Of a DNA stretch of 60,724 nt, positions 36,148 through 45,191 are shown piece after piece. The stretch is from the NCBI GenBank assembly GCA_017501625.1, contig JAFVWO010000048.1, positions 1 to 60,724 of the forward strand, given 5' to 3'. The notes under the pieces were generated by a model. The model did no database searches, was not told where the DNA came from, and saw only the letters and a list, made by a program, of their open reading frames with translations. The stretch is from Alistipes sp. (GTDB lineage: Bacteria; Bacteroidota; Bacteroidia; Bacteroidales; Rikenellaceae). A program made the position numbers and the translations under genes. The first letter of the stretch is position 1; each line of letters begins with the position of its first letter.

Positions 36148-37503
36148 ATGAAAAGGATTTTAATGATAATGTGTATGGGTCTTGCCTCGCTTGGCGTGGC
36201 TGAGGCTCAGGTGCAGCTCACGCTCGACAAGGCGATAGAGATTGCACTCAACGACAACCCTACAGTCAAGGTTGCCGACATGGAGATCGAGCGATACGAC
36301 TACGTATACAAGCAGGCCGCATCGACACTCTACCCACAGATTGAGGCCTCGGGACAATACGCCTTGGCTATTCGTCGTCAGGAGATGACCGAGGGATTCT
36401 CATTCGGCGGTAAGAACACGTTTAACGTATCGGGTAACATATCGCTGCCGCTCTTCGTGCCCTCGGTATACCGACAGATGAAGATGACACGCACGCAGAT
36501 GGCAACAGCCGTAGAGAGCGCACGTGCCAACCGCATAGACCTTATCGCGGCGGTACGCTCGGCATACTACAACGTACTCCTCGCGGAGCAGTCACTAACG
36601 GTACTCAACGAGGCTGTGGCGACAACACAGCGCGTAGTGGACAACACCAAGGACTTATACGACAATGGTCTTGCATCGGAGTACGACTACCTCACAGCAC
36701 AGGTGCAGCTCTCGAACCTCAAGCCTCAGGTGCTACAGGCAGAGACGGCCATCGACATAACAAAGCTACAGCTCAAGATGTACCTCTCGCTGCCCGAGGA
36801 TCTCGAAATAGAGGTTAGCGGCACACTCGACGACTTCCGCACCGAGGTACTCCTTGGCGAGGATTACTCGACAGACATTGCCGAGAACACCACGCTTAAG
36901 ACATTAGACCTCCAGCGCGAGCTTTTGGAGCATCAGGAGAAGCTTATCCAGACAACACGCATGCCCTCACTCGTAGCCTTTGGCTCAATATCGTACATAG
37001 GTCAGGAGCGCATCGACCTCAGCGGCCTTATGGGTGGCGCTATGGGCGGAACACGCGCTGCGGCAGAGAGTCAGTCGAAGTTCTGGTGGTAGTACCCCAT
37101 ACAGGTAGGTGCGCAAATCTCTATACCCATCTTCTCGGGTCTGAAGAAGACAAATCAGCTTCGTGAGGTGCGCAACCAGATGGCTCAGCTTGAGCTTCAG
37201 CGCTCATATGCCGAGGAGGGTATTCGCCTACAGGTACAGGCCTCGATAAACACACTCCTAACGGCACGCGAGACGATGCTTGCCAACGAGCTCACGGTGG
37301 AGCAGGCTGAGAAGGCTTACGACATATCGCTCACGCGCTACAATGCAGGTGCCGGCACAATCATCGAGCTTAACACCGCACAGCTATCGCTCACACAGGC
37401 GCAACTGAGCTACTCGCAGTCGATATACAACTACCTCGCTGCACATGCCGAGTATGAGAAGTCGCTTGGCGTTGAGGATGTAACAAGCTCAGATGTAGAG
37501 TAA
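36148..37503 (+). pseudogene. TolC-family outer membrane efflux protein, interrupted by in-frame TAG
   Basis: One continuous frame of 451 codons with a signal peptide (MKRILMIMCMGLASLGVAEA) and TolC-type repeats: LTLDKAIEIALNDNPTVKVA at the start and YNAGAGTIIELNTAQLSLTQ near the end. The frame is broken by TAG at 37090-37092 (codon 315), just after QSKFWW, and continues as YPIQVGAQISIPIFSGLKK, which is the expected TolC sequence. As written, the protein would lack its second half and could not form a channel. A sequencing error, a recent nonsense mutation or a suppressor are possible. It is the first structural gene of the pump operon. Confidence 0.85.
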
Positions 37504-37539
37504 TTCAACGAGAAAAAAATTAAAAAAATAACAGATATT

Positions 37540-38559
37540 ATGAAGAAGTACATTATGTTCATCGTTGCAGCTGCCTCACTCGCAGCCTGCAACTCTAATC
37601 AGCAGCAGTCTGCCACCGAAGAGACCACGAAAGAGAGCGCCGTGGCAGTTAAGACCTGCACGGCCGAGGTTATGACCATCGACCTCAAGGAGACCTACAC
37701 CTCGGAGATTTTACCCTACAAAGAGAACGACATCACCCCCGCAGCGCAGGGTCTGCACATCGACCAGATAAGGTTCGACGTGGGCGACCGCGTGAAGGAG
37801 GGCGAGGTTCTTGCTACGCTCAACCGCTCAAGCCTTAAGCAGCTCGAGATAAACCTCGCAACGGTCGAGGATAGCTACAACCGTATGAAGCCCGTACACG
37901 AGGCCGGTGGTATCTCTGACCAGCAGTTCATAGAACTTGAGAACACCCTCAACCTACAGAAGGAGATGGTAGACCACATGCGCAAGAACTCGGAGATTAA
38001 GTCGCCTATCACGGGTGTCGTGACAGCACGTAACTACGAGAATGGCGACCTCTTTGCCGGCATGCCCATCCTGCACATCATGCAGATTAACAAGCTAAAG
38101 GTCATGGCCAACGTATCGGAGCAGTTCTACCCCAACGTGAAGGTAGGTCAGCCCGTGGAGATACACGTAGACATCTTCCCCGGCGAGGTATTCGAGGGTA
38201 AGGTATCACGCATAAACCCCTCGTTGGATGCTGCAACACGTACCTTCGGCGTGGAGGTGACCATCCCCAACACCAACGAGCGCCTACGCCCGGGCATGTA
38301 CGCACGTGCTACGTTCAACATGGGTCAGCGCAAGGCTGTGATGATTGACGACGTCGCTGTACAGAAGCAGGCAGGCTCATCGGAGCGTTACGTATACGTT
38401 ATCAAGGATGGCGTAGCGAACTATCGCCTTGTGGATGACGGCCGTAAGATTGACGGCAAGGTAGAGATTCGCAAGGGTCTGGAGGCCGGCGAGGAGATTG
38501 CCACAACGTCGTTTGTACGCCTTATGGATGGCAAGGCCGTAGAGGTGGTTAGCGAGTAA
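37540..38559 (+). CDS. RND efflux periplasmic adaptor (membrane fusion) lipoprotein
   Basis: A 339-residue protein with a lipobox (VAAASLAACNSNQQQ, Cys17). It has the barrel-sandwich/lipoyl half motifs (GLHIDQIRFDVGDRVKEGEV and IKSPITGVVTARNYENGDLF), a short hairpin between them, and the beta-barrel domain with GQPVEIHVDIFPGEVFEGKV. The adaptor links the inner membrane pump to TolC. It lies 36 bases after the tolC frame and 48 bases before the pump gene. Confidence 0.94.
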   Translation: MKKYIMFIVAAASLAACNSNQQQSATEETTKESAVAVKTCTAEVMTIDLKETYTSEILPYKENDITPAAQGLHIDQIRFDVGDRVKEGEVLATLNRSSLKQLEINLATVEDSYNRMKPVHEAGGISDQQFIELENTLNLQKEMVDHMRKNSEIKSPITGVVTARNYENGDLFAGMPILHIMQINKLKVMANVSEQFYPNVKVGQPVEIHVDIFPGEVFEGKVSRINPSLDAATRTFGVEVTIPNTNERLRPGMYARATFNMGQRKAVMIDDVAVQKQAGSSERYVYVIKDGVANYRLVDDGRKIDGKVEIRKGLEAGEEIATTSFVRLMDGKAVEVVSE

Positions 38560-38607
38560 CCACGCAAATCCAATAGTTGTTAATGCAATAAGAAGACTAT
38601 TTGAGAG

Positions 38608-41600
38608 ATGAAAATTTACGAATCAGCGGTACGAAAACCGATATCTACCGCGCTAATATTCATAGCGGTCATCGTCTTTGGCTTATTCTCGGTAAATAAG
38701 CTCGGCGTAGACCAGTTCCCCGATATCGAGGTGCCCTACATCAGTGTTATTACGATGTATCCGGGAGGTAATGCCGAGGATATCGAGACCAATATCACCC
38801 GTGTATTGGAGGACCAGCTCAACTCTGTCGACAACCTCGACAAGATTACCTCGAAGTCGTCCGATAACGTCTCTATCGTGACGATGGAGTTCGAATATGG
38901 ATGTGACCTTACGGAGGCGGCCAACGACGTGCGCGATGTGGTGAGCCGCTCGCAGTCACTCCTCCCCGAGGGTGTGGAGTATCCCACCGTCATGAAGTTC
39001 TCGACGTCGATGATGCCTATTATGATGCTCTCTATCACTGCGGATGAGAGCTACACGGCCCTCGCTAAGATTCTCGACGATAAGATGGTTAACGAGCTTA
39101 ACCGTATCAACGGTATCGGCTCGGTGGCAGTCATCGGTGCCCGTGAGCGCGAGGTGCAGGTAAATGTCGACCCGAAGAAGTTGGAGGCATACGGTCTTAC
39201 TATCGAGTCGCTCGGTGGCATCATCGCAGCCGAGAATATCAACATCCCGGCCGGTAGCCTCGACCTTGGTAACCAGACGTTCAACCTAAAGTCGGATTTG
39301 GAGTTTGACGACTCGCGTGAGTTGCGCGACATCGTCATCTCGAACATCGGCGGCCGCACGGTGAAACTCACCGACGTTGCCGAGATTCGCGATACGTTGG
39401 AGAAGGCTACGATGGATGAGCGCATCAATGGTCGTCAGGGTGTGCGTGTTATCGTGCAGAAGCAGACAGGTGCCAACACCGTAAAGATTATCGAGGATGT
39501 GCAGAAGGAGCTCGAGAAGATTATCCCCACGCTACCACCCGATTGTAAGGTGGAGACCATCTTTGAGTCGTCGCGCGAAATTAACGATGCCATCAACTCG
39601 TTGACCGAGACCATCATGTTCGCCTTCATCTTCGTGATTTTGGTGGTTATGATATTCCTCGGACGTTGGCGTGCGACGTTTATCATCTGCTTGACAATCC
39701 CTATCTCGCTTATCTGCGCCTTCATATACCTCTATGCCGTAGGCTCGACGCTCAACATCATATCGCTCTCGGCGCTATCTATCGCTATCGGTATGGTTGT
39801 GGATGATGCTATCGTGGTATTGGAGAACATCACTACACACATCGAGCGTGGCTCGAAGCCCAAGGAGGCGGCCATCTACGCTACGAATGAGGTGTGGTTG
39901 TCGGTTATCGCCACAACACTCGTTGTCGTAGCCGTGTTTATGCCTCTTACGATGCTCCCCGGTATGTCGGGTATCATGTTTAGAGAGTTGGGATGGATCG
40001 TTACGATTGTTGTCAGCGTATCTACAACTGCGGCTATCACCCTCACGCCTATGATGTCGGCATATATGCTTAAGCTCGATGGTGGTGAGCATACGTACAA
40101 GGGCATTGGTATCATCTATAAGCCTATCGACAAGGCTCTTAGGTGGCTCGACCGAGCTTACGAGAAGGCGTTACGTTTCGTTGTGCGCTGGAAGAAGAGC
40201 ACGGTGCTTGTTCTTATGGGCATCTTTGCCGTATCGCTCATGCTTATCCGTCAGGTGCCTACGGAGTTCTTCCCGCCCTCGGATAATGCACGTATCACGA
40301 TGAGCATCAAGATGCCACAGAATGTCCACGTGGACTACACCGCGAAGGTAGCACGCCAGATTGATGCTATCATCGCAGAGAAGTACCCCTACATCTTCAT
40401 GGTATCTACCTCTGCGGGTGCGAACTCGTCGGACAACGCCTTTGCAGCGATGCAGACAACCGGCTCGCATATCATCAACTACAACATGCGTATGCCTCGA
40501 TTGTCGGATATGGAGCGTCCAACAATCTTCGAGATTTCGGATGAGTTGCGTAAGGATCTTGCCGCTATTCCCGAGATTCGCGAGTTTACGGTATCGCCCG
40601 GAGGTTCGGGCGGTGGCATGGGCGGTGGCTCAAGCACTGTGAATATCAAGGTGTTTGGCCACAATATGGATAACGCCATGGCTACGGCCAAGGATCTTCA
40701 GGCTAAGATGTCAGCATTGAGCACGTTGCGCGACGTGAAGCTCTCGCGCGAGGACTTGCAGCCCGAGTACAACGTCATCTTCGACCGCGAGAAGCTCGCA
40801 TACTTTGGCCTTAATAGCGCCACAGCGGCACAGTTCATACGTAACCGCATCTATGGCTACGAGTGCTCGAAATATCGCGAGGATGGCGACGAGTACGACA
40901 TCGTGGTGCGCTACGACGAGCCCTTCCGTGAGAGTATCGAGGAGGTAGAAAATATCATCCTCTACACATCTATGGGTCGTCCCATCAGATTGAAGGAGGT
41001 AGCCGAGGTTAAGGAGGTATTCTCATCTCCCGAGATCGAGCGCGAGAATCGTCAGCGTATCGTCACTGTAGAGAGTGTTGTGGGTGCCGGTGTAGCTCTT
41101 GGCGATGCTGTAGCCGAGGTTAATGCTCTCTTGGCCGACTATGTTGCCCCTGCGGGTATTACACTCGAGCTCGGTGGTTCTATCGAGGATCAGGGCGAGG
41201 CCTTCGGCGACATTGGTACGCTCTTGATACTTATCGTCGTGCTTGTATACATCGTGATGGCTACGCAGTTCGAGTCGCTCGTATACCCCTTCATTATCAT
41301 GTTTACGTTGCCATTTGCTATGTCGGGCGTATTTATCGCACTGTGGCTTACAAACACGCCGCTCTCGATTATCGCACTTATCGGTGCTATCATGCTCGTG
41401 GGTATCGTTACGAAGAATGGTATCGTGATGGTAGACTACATGAACCTCTTGGTTGAGCGTGGCATGCACGTTGGCGATGCCGTTATCGCCGGTGGTAAGA
41501 GCCGTCTGCGCCCCGTGCTTATGACATCACTCACTACCGTGCTCGGTATGATGCCTATGGCTATGGGTATCGGCGAGGGCTCGGAGATATGGCAGCCTAT

Positions 41601-41787
41601 GGGTATCTCGGTTGTTGGCGGTCTGCTTATGTCGACACTCTTGACCCTCTTCATTGTTCCTGCGCTCTACGCCATGTTGGAGGGTCGCAAGGAGCGTAAG
41701 GCGGCACGTAAGGCACGTCTGCTGGCTGAGCAGGAGGCATTCATCCGCGCACAGAAGCAGAAGGCACTGGAGGCAAATAACCAATAA
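38608..41787 (+). CDS. RND efflux pump inner membrane transporter
   Basis: A 1059-residue AcrB/MexB-class protein with 12 predicted membrane helices and two large periplasmic loops. Recognisable parts are the N terminus (VRKPISTALIFIAVIVFGLF), the proton-relay helix with SLSALSIAIGMVVDDAIVVL (Asp pair), and LIGAIMLVGIVTKNGIVMVD in the second half. It exports lipophilic compounds or other substrates with the proton gradient. A Gly/Ser-rich loop (SPGGSGGGMGGGSSTVNI) sits in the second periplasmic domain. The C-terminal tail is basic. Confidence 0.96.
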   Translation: MKIYESAVRKPISTALIFIAVIVFGLFSVNKLGVDQFPDIEVPYISVITMYPGGNAEDIETNITRVLEDQLNSVDNLDKITSKSSDNVSIVTMEFEYGCDLTEAANDVRDVVSRSQSLLPEGVEYPTVMKFSTSMMPIMMLSITADESYTALAKILDDKMVNELNRINGIGSVAVIGAREREVQVNVDPKKLEAYGLTIESLGGIIAAENINIPAGSLDLGNQTFNLKSDLEFDDSRELRDIVISNIGGRTVKLTDVAEIRDTLEKATMDERINGRQGVRVIVQKQTGANTVKIIEDVQKELEKIIPTLPPDCKVETIFESSREINDAINSLTETIMFAFIFVILVVMIFLGRWRATFIICLTIPISLICAFIYLYAVGSTLNIISLSALSIAIGMVVDDAIVVLENITTHIERGSKPKEAAIYATNEVWLSVIATTLVVVAVFMPLTMLPGMSGIMFRELGWIVTIVVSVSTTAAITLTPMMSAYMLKLDGGEHTYKGIGIIYKPIDKALRWLDRAYEKALRFVVRWKKSTVLVLMGIFAVSLMLIRQVPTEFFPPSDNARITMSIKMPQNVHVDYTAKVARQIDAIIAEKYPYIFMVSTSAGANSSDNAFAAMQTTGSHIINYNMRMPRLSDMERPTIFEISDELRKDLAAIPEIREFTVSPGGSGGGMGGGSSTVNIKVFGHNMDNAMATAKDLQAKMSALSTLRDVKLSREDLQPEYNVIFDREKLAYFGLNSATAAQFIRNRIYGYECSKYREDGDEYDIVVRYDEPFRESIEEVENIILYTSMGRPIRLKEVAEVKEVFSSPEIERENRQRIVTVESVVGAGVALGDAVAEVNALLADYVAPAGITLELGGSIEDQGEAFGDIGTLLILIVVLVYIVMATQFESLVYPFIIMFTLPFAMSGVFIALWLTNTPLSIIALIGAIMLVGIVTKNGIVMVDYMNLLVERGMHVGDAVIAGGKSRLRPVLMTSLTTVLGMMPMAMGIGEGSEIWQPMGISVVGGLLMSTLLTLFIVPALYAMLEGRKERKAARKARLLAEQEAFIRAQKQKALEANNQ

Positions 41788-41801
41788 AACAACAAAAAGG
41801 T

Positions 41802-42095
41802 ATGAAAGCATTCTTTTTATCATATAATCAGGCGCTCACCGACCGTGTGAATAAGATGTTGGACGACCACGGTGTGCGTGGCTTCACACGCTGGGCGCTT
41901 ACCGAGGGCCGTGGCTCGTATACAGGCGAGCCCCACTACGGCACTCACGCATGGCCCTCGATGAATACCTCAATCCTCGCCATCGTCGAGGATGAGAAGG
42001 TCGAGACACTTCTCAACGCTGTGCGCGAGATAGACTCTACGACCGAGCAGCAGGGCTCACGCGCCTTTGTGTGGGATATCACACAGGCGATGTAA
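41802..42095 (+). CDS. PII-like protein associated with RND transporters
   Basis: A 97-residue protein with a ferredoxin-like, PII-like pattern (MKAFFLSYNQALTDRVNKML, VRGFTRWALTEGRGSYTGEP, NTSILAIVEDEKVETLLNAV). It corresponds to the group annotated as PG0541 family transporter-associated proteins, which regularly lie after RND pump genes. A regulatory role on the pump is assumed from its position and fold, not proven. It begins 14 bases after the pump gene and is followed by a palindromic hairpin. Confidence 0.85.
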   Translation: MKAFFLSYNQALTDRVNKMLDDHGVRGFTRWALTEGRGSYTGEPHYGTHAWPSMNTSILAIVEDEKVETLLNAVREIDSTTEQQGSRAFVWDITQAM

Positions 42096-42111
42096 GAGTA
42101 CCGTCGCAAAA

Positions 42112-42143
42112 GGGGCTGACTAAAAAGTAACTTAGTCAGCCCC
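42112..42143. repeat. Palindromic module A, copy at 42.1 kb
   Basis: GGGGCTGACTAA (42112-42123) pairs perfectly with TTAGTCAGCCCC (42132-42143), loop AAAGTAAC. It follows the PII-like gene by 16 bases and may also terminate the operon. Related copies are at about 45153-45184, 60606-60637 and, degenerate, 49202-49233. Confidence 0.8.
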
Positions 42144-42151
42144 TGATACTC

Positions 42152-42275
42152 AAGAGAGTGAATAAAAAGATGTAGTTTTAGGCCTGCGAAGCCCGAAAAA
42201 GCGGAGTTTACTTGGCGTAAATGAGCATTTTGAGGGCGAGCGTAACGCAGAAATACACTTTTTATTCACTCTCTT
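42152..42275. repeat. Palindromic module B (124 bp), copy 1
   Basis: AAGAGAGTGAATAAAAAG (42152-42169) and its perfect complement (42258-42275) bound an interior of about 88 bases with the conserved text TGTAGTTTTAGGC, GAAGCCCGAAAAAGCGGAG and TTTACTTGGCGTAAATGAGC. A second full copy is at 45192-45315 and a partial one begins at 60645. No open reading frame is inside. Confidence 0.85.
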
Positions 42276-42292
42276 ATATATAGCCTCGTTTA

Positions 42293-42718
42293 TTACTCTA
42301 CTGCTACCATTATGGCCACAAGCGTGCCATTACTTAGTAGGAGCATATTCGCAGCATCCATCTCGTAGTGTGTGACATGCTCCAACATATCGTAATAGTC
42401 GCTCTCAGCCTCGGCATTGGGACATAGACGACGTGTGGAACCGAGATTTTCGATATTTAGGGCACGCGACTCCGTCGTGGTATAGGTAGCTGTCAGCCTG
42501 TTACAATCGCCAGCGCCCGTAATCGTACCATCGGCATGGAACAAAAGGGTGAACCTATCACCCTCGGGGTGGATATCGCAACCCATAATCTGCACAAGCT
42601 GCCAATTAGTACCCACAAGAGGCTTGGCAAGCTTTGCATGCTGACGACAATTGCAACATCCCACGGCCATAAGAGTAATAAATCCTATTAGGAAGAGAAA
42701 TAAAATCGCGCGTTTCAT
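42293..42718 (-). CDS. META domain lipoprotein
   Basis: A 141-residue protein from ATG 42718, which gives a lipobox-like signal (LIGFITLMAVGCCN); the frame extends far upstream but across the promoter. The mature part is a META/HslJ-like domain: LVGTNWQLVQIMG, FTLLFHADGTITGAGDCNRL, and later LCPNAEAESDYYDMLEHVTH. META domains are small envelope proteins linked to stress or heat-shock traits in other bacteria; the ligand is unknown. It is divergent from ridA, and their -7 boxes overlap. Confidence 0.8.
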   Translation of the reverse strand: MKRAILFLFLIGFITLMAVGCCNCRQHAKLAKPLVGTNWQLVQIMGCDIHPEGDRFTLLFHADGTITGAGDCNRLTATYTTTESRALNIENLGSTRRLCPNAEAESDYYDMLEHVTHYEMDAANMLLLSNGTLVAIMVAVE

Positions 42719-42738
42719 ACTATTTACCAAATTATCAT

Positions 42739-42763
42739 TATCTTTGTACTCGCAACAAAGATA
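42739..42763. promoter_or_regulatory. Overlapping divergent -7 boxes of the META gene and ridA
   Basis: TATCTTTG on the plus strand (42739-42746) and TATCTTTG on the minus strand (42763-42756) form an inverted repeat (ATTATCTTTGT ... ACAAAGATAAT). The predicted start sites lie between the boxes, so polymerase could probably occupy only one of the two promoters at a time. Confidence 0.55.
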
Positions 42764-42805
42764 ATACAAAATAACGAATAGATTATACCTTAAACTAATA
42801 CTAAG

Positions 42806-43180
42806 ATGAAAAAAGTTATCGCTTCGCCTTTGGCTCCTAAGGCCGTAGGCCCCTACTCTCAGGCTATCGCACACGATGCAACGCTCTACATCTCTGGTCA
42901 GCTCCCTATCGATGGTGCTACAGGTAAGATGGCTGAGGGCGTGGAGGCACAGACACGTCAGGCACTCACCAACCTCGGTTACATCCTTGAGGAGGCAGGC
43001 TATACGTTCAACGACGTTGCTAAGACAACCGTACTCCTTGCCGACATCGCTGACTTCGGTGCCATGAATGCTATCTATGCCGAGTTCTTCACCGGCGACA
43101 AGCCCGCACGTATATGCTATCAGGTGGCAGCACTACCTATGGGCGCACGTGTGGAAATAGATGCTATAGCTATCAAGTAA
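42806..43180 (+). CDS. ridA: RidA family reactive intermediate deaminase
   Basis: A 124-residue protein that matches RidA (YjgF/YER057c/UK114) from end to end: APKAVGPYSQAIAHDATLYI, SGQLPIDGATGKMAEGVEAQ, and PARICYQVAALPMGARVEID, with the substrate-binding Arg (ARICYQV) and Glu (VEID). It hydrolyses reactive enamine/imine products formed by PLP enzymes. It is the first gene before the vWA gene, with 83 bases between. Confidence 0.95.
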   Translation: MKKVIASPLAPKAVGPYSQAIAHDATLYISGQLPIDGATGKMAEGVEAQTRQALTNLGYILEEAGYTFNDVAKTTVLLADIADFGAMNAIYAEFFTGDKPARICYQVAALPMGARVEIDAIAIK

Positions 43181-43263
43181 TTAGCTTATACATCAGACAC
43201 ATACCCTTCCACATTGTCACTAACGGCAACGAGGAGGGGTATGTTCGTATTTTCCTAATACCC

Positions 43264-44133
43264 ATGTACCAGCAACATATCACACATCGTAATCGCACGG
43301 CTGTAATCCTTGTGATTGACTGCTCGATATCGATGAAGGCTCGCACACGTATCAACAACTCACCTATTACCATGTCTGAGTTAGCGGCCATGGTATCCAA
43401 CTTTATCATCGATGAACTTATAGAGCGTGCCCGACGTAATGACAAGGTGCGCAACTACTACGATGTTGCCGTCATAGGCTACTCGGGCGATGGCGTGGAG
43501 TCGCTACTTCCGATAGATAGCGACGGCCTCGTATCTATAGATAGGCTTGCGGAGTATGCGCCACAGCCTACGACCTATGTTATTGAGCAGAAGACACCCG
43601 AGCGTATACCCGTATACGCCCACTTTCATCTGCACCCATGGATTGAGCCTAAGGCTACGGGAGATACGCCGATGTATAACGCCTTGGTTACGGTCAAAGA
43701 GATTGTCGAGGCGTGGTGCGCTGACCCCGACAACCACGACAGCTTCCCACCGCTGGTATTGCACATCTCCAATGGCGACTGTAGCGATGCCGACGAAGCA
43801 GACCTCTTAGATATATCCAAGCGCATAACAGATACGCATACGACAGATGGTAATACCCTCTTTGTCAACCTTCACCTATCTCCGACAAACGAGGATAACG
43901 ACTTCTGTAACATCTTCCCCTCGGAGGCCACGTTCCACTCCAACGACCCCGACCGCAAAATCTTCTTTAAGATGTCGAGCGTGATACCCAAGAGCCTTGA
44001 ACCCGCCATCTACGACATGCTACATCAGCGCTACCGCGGGCCGTATCGTGCCGTGGCGTTCAACACCTCGGTGTGCGAGATACTATCAATCATAAACATA
44101 GGCTCGGCAAGTATCAACGACTTTAGATGCTAA
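43264..44133 (+). CDS. von Willebrand A domain protein with intact MIDAS
   Basis: A 289-residue protein from ATG 43264 (MYQQHITHRNRTAVILVIDC); the frame is open upstream but overlaps ridA. The MIDAS metal site is complete: DCSIS (DxSxS), the Thr in ATGDTPMYNAL, and the Asp in HISNGDCSDAD. There is no signal peptide, so it is cytoplasmic. The TGDTPM motif recalls TerY-type vWA proteins, which work with kinases and phosphatases. Its stop overlaps the start of the kinase-like/WG gene by 7 bases, so the two are surely translated together. Confidence 0.85.
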   Translation: MYQQHITHRNRTAVILVIDCSISMKARTRINNSPITMSELAAMVSNFIIDELIERARRNDKVRNYYDVAVIGYSGDGVESLLPIDSDGLVSIDRLAEYAPQPTTYVIEQKTPERIPVYAHFHLHPWIEPKATGDTPMYNALVTVKEIVEAWCADPDNHDSFPPLVLHISNGDCSDADEADLLDISKRITDTHTTDGNTLFVNLHLSPTNEDNDFCNIFPSEATFHSNDPDRKIFFKMSSVIPKSLEPAIYDMLHQRYRGPYRAVAFNTSVCEILSIINIGSASINDFRC

Positions 44134-45068
44134 GGGCTATGCAACAGTGTACCTATACCACCTTTATCACCGCCATGCGCAACCCCAATGCTCTACTGCG
44201 GAGTCTGCGCGATGTTGTCATTGAAGTCGGCACTGAGCAACACACGAAACACTTTGGCGAGTGCCACGCCACGAAAGATGGTCGTGGCATCACGCTATAT
44301 GCCCCTATATCGCCCGAGGCGATGACCCTTGCCAACAATGCTGCGAGCATCATCAGCGCAGCAAATGGCGAACTCGGCAACTTCGATATTATCGCCGAGG
44401 AGCTACTATGCAGCAACCCTATACCGAGCTATTGCAGTGTCATCGTCGAGGATAGGGCCTCGGGCATACCACTACGCGAGGCTCTCTATACGCACACCAA
44501 GAGCAACCTGCTCCGCGGCATGAAGAGACTGCGCGAGGTGCTTCGATTGCATGATGTGAGCCACAACCACCTGACGTTAGACAATATCGTCGTAGATGCT
44601 GCTCACACGTGGCACACGACGCACAACTACTATATGAGTCGTGGCGCGGGAGGCGACGACAACATCTTCAGCCGTATAGCCTCGCTCATCGACGAGCGTG
44701 CTCTGCCCGACAACATGGAGCTTCATGACGTTTATGCACCCTATACGACCATGAGGGGCTATCCTCTTGTGTGTCATCGCCGTCGTGTTATAACACCAGA
44801 AGGCATAGGCTTCGAGGACGACAGCGGGAATATTGTCATCGAGGGCAAATACCTCCGTGCCACGGACTTCAACGAGAATCGCGCCATTGTCGTTACTCAC
44901 GAGTTTAAGACGGGCATCATTGATAGGGATGGGCGCAATGTCATCGCCCCAATCTACGATGATATAGAGTACGACACCATCGAAGGCACGTCACGTGTGC
45001 GCCTCGGCAATCGCTACGCCATGTTCGACTATAATGGCGAGCAGATGACAGAGTGGAGCGAGAATTGA
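44127..45068 (+). CDS. Kinase-like (degenerate) protein with C-terminal WG repeats
   Basis: A 313-residue protein. Residues about 100-170 look like the hinge and catalytic loop of a protein kinase: SVIVEDRASGIPLREALY, then HNHLTLDNIVVD, which aligns with the usual HRDLKPENILL but has His in place of the catalytic Asp and Thr for the Lys. No DFG motif is seen, so it is most likely a pseudokinase. From residue about 225 there are WG-type repeats (FEDDSGNIVIEGKYLRATDF, GIIDRDGRNVIAPIYDDIEY). An in-frame ATG at 44139 is an alternative start. It overlaps the vWA gene. Confidence 0.7.
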   Translation: MLRAMQQCTYTTFITAMRNPNALLRSLRDVVIEVGTEQHTKHFGECHATKDGRGITLYAPISPEAMTLANNAASIISAANGELGNFDIIAEELLCSNPIPSYCSVIVEDRASGIPLREALYTHTKSNLLRGMKRLREVLRLHDVSHNHLTLDNIVVDAAHTWHTTHNYYMSRGAGGDDNIFSRIASLIDERALPDNMELHDVYAPYTTMRGYPLVCHRRRVITPEGIGFEDDSGNIVIEGKYLRATDFNENRAIVVTHEFKTGIIDRDGRNVIAPIYDDIEYDTIEGTSRVRLGNRYAMFDYNGEQMTEWSEN

Positions 45069-45084
45069 GGGGGATAGATGCAAC

Positions 45085-45153
45085 GCTCGGCAAAAATGCC
45101 GTCGATGGATAGTACTTGACGCACATTCCATTGACGGCACTTTTTGTTAGCGG
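45085..45153. repeat. Palindromic module C, copy 2
   Basis: CGCTCGGCAAAAATGCCGTC at the left pairs imperfectly with GACGGCACTTTTTGTTAGCG at the right; the inner stem ATGGA pairs with TCCAT. It starts 17 bases after the WG gene stop codon and runs into module A (45153-45184). Confidence 0.8.
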
Positions 45154-45184
45154 GGATGACTAAAAAGTAAATTTGTCATCCCCG
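45153..45184. repeat. Palindromic module A, variant copy at 45.1 kb
   Basis: GGGATGAC (45154-45161) pairs with GTCATCCC (45176-45183). Compared with the copy at 42112, the stem pair C-G has become A-T on both sides, so the change is compensated. Confidence 0.75.
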
Positions 45185-45191
45185 TTTTGTT

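Noticed and set aside
25601..37092. Stop-codon reassignment as explanation for in-frame stops
   Set aside because: The two stops are different (TGA and TAG), and both codons are used as normal terminators in the same window (for example TGA of porX and TAG of the OmpA gene).
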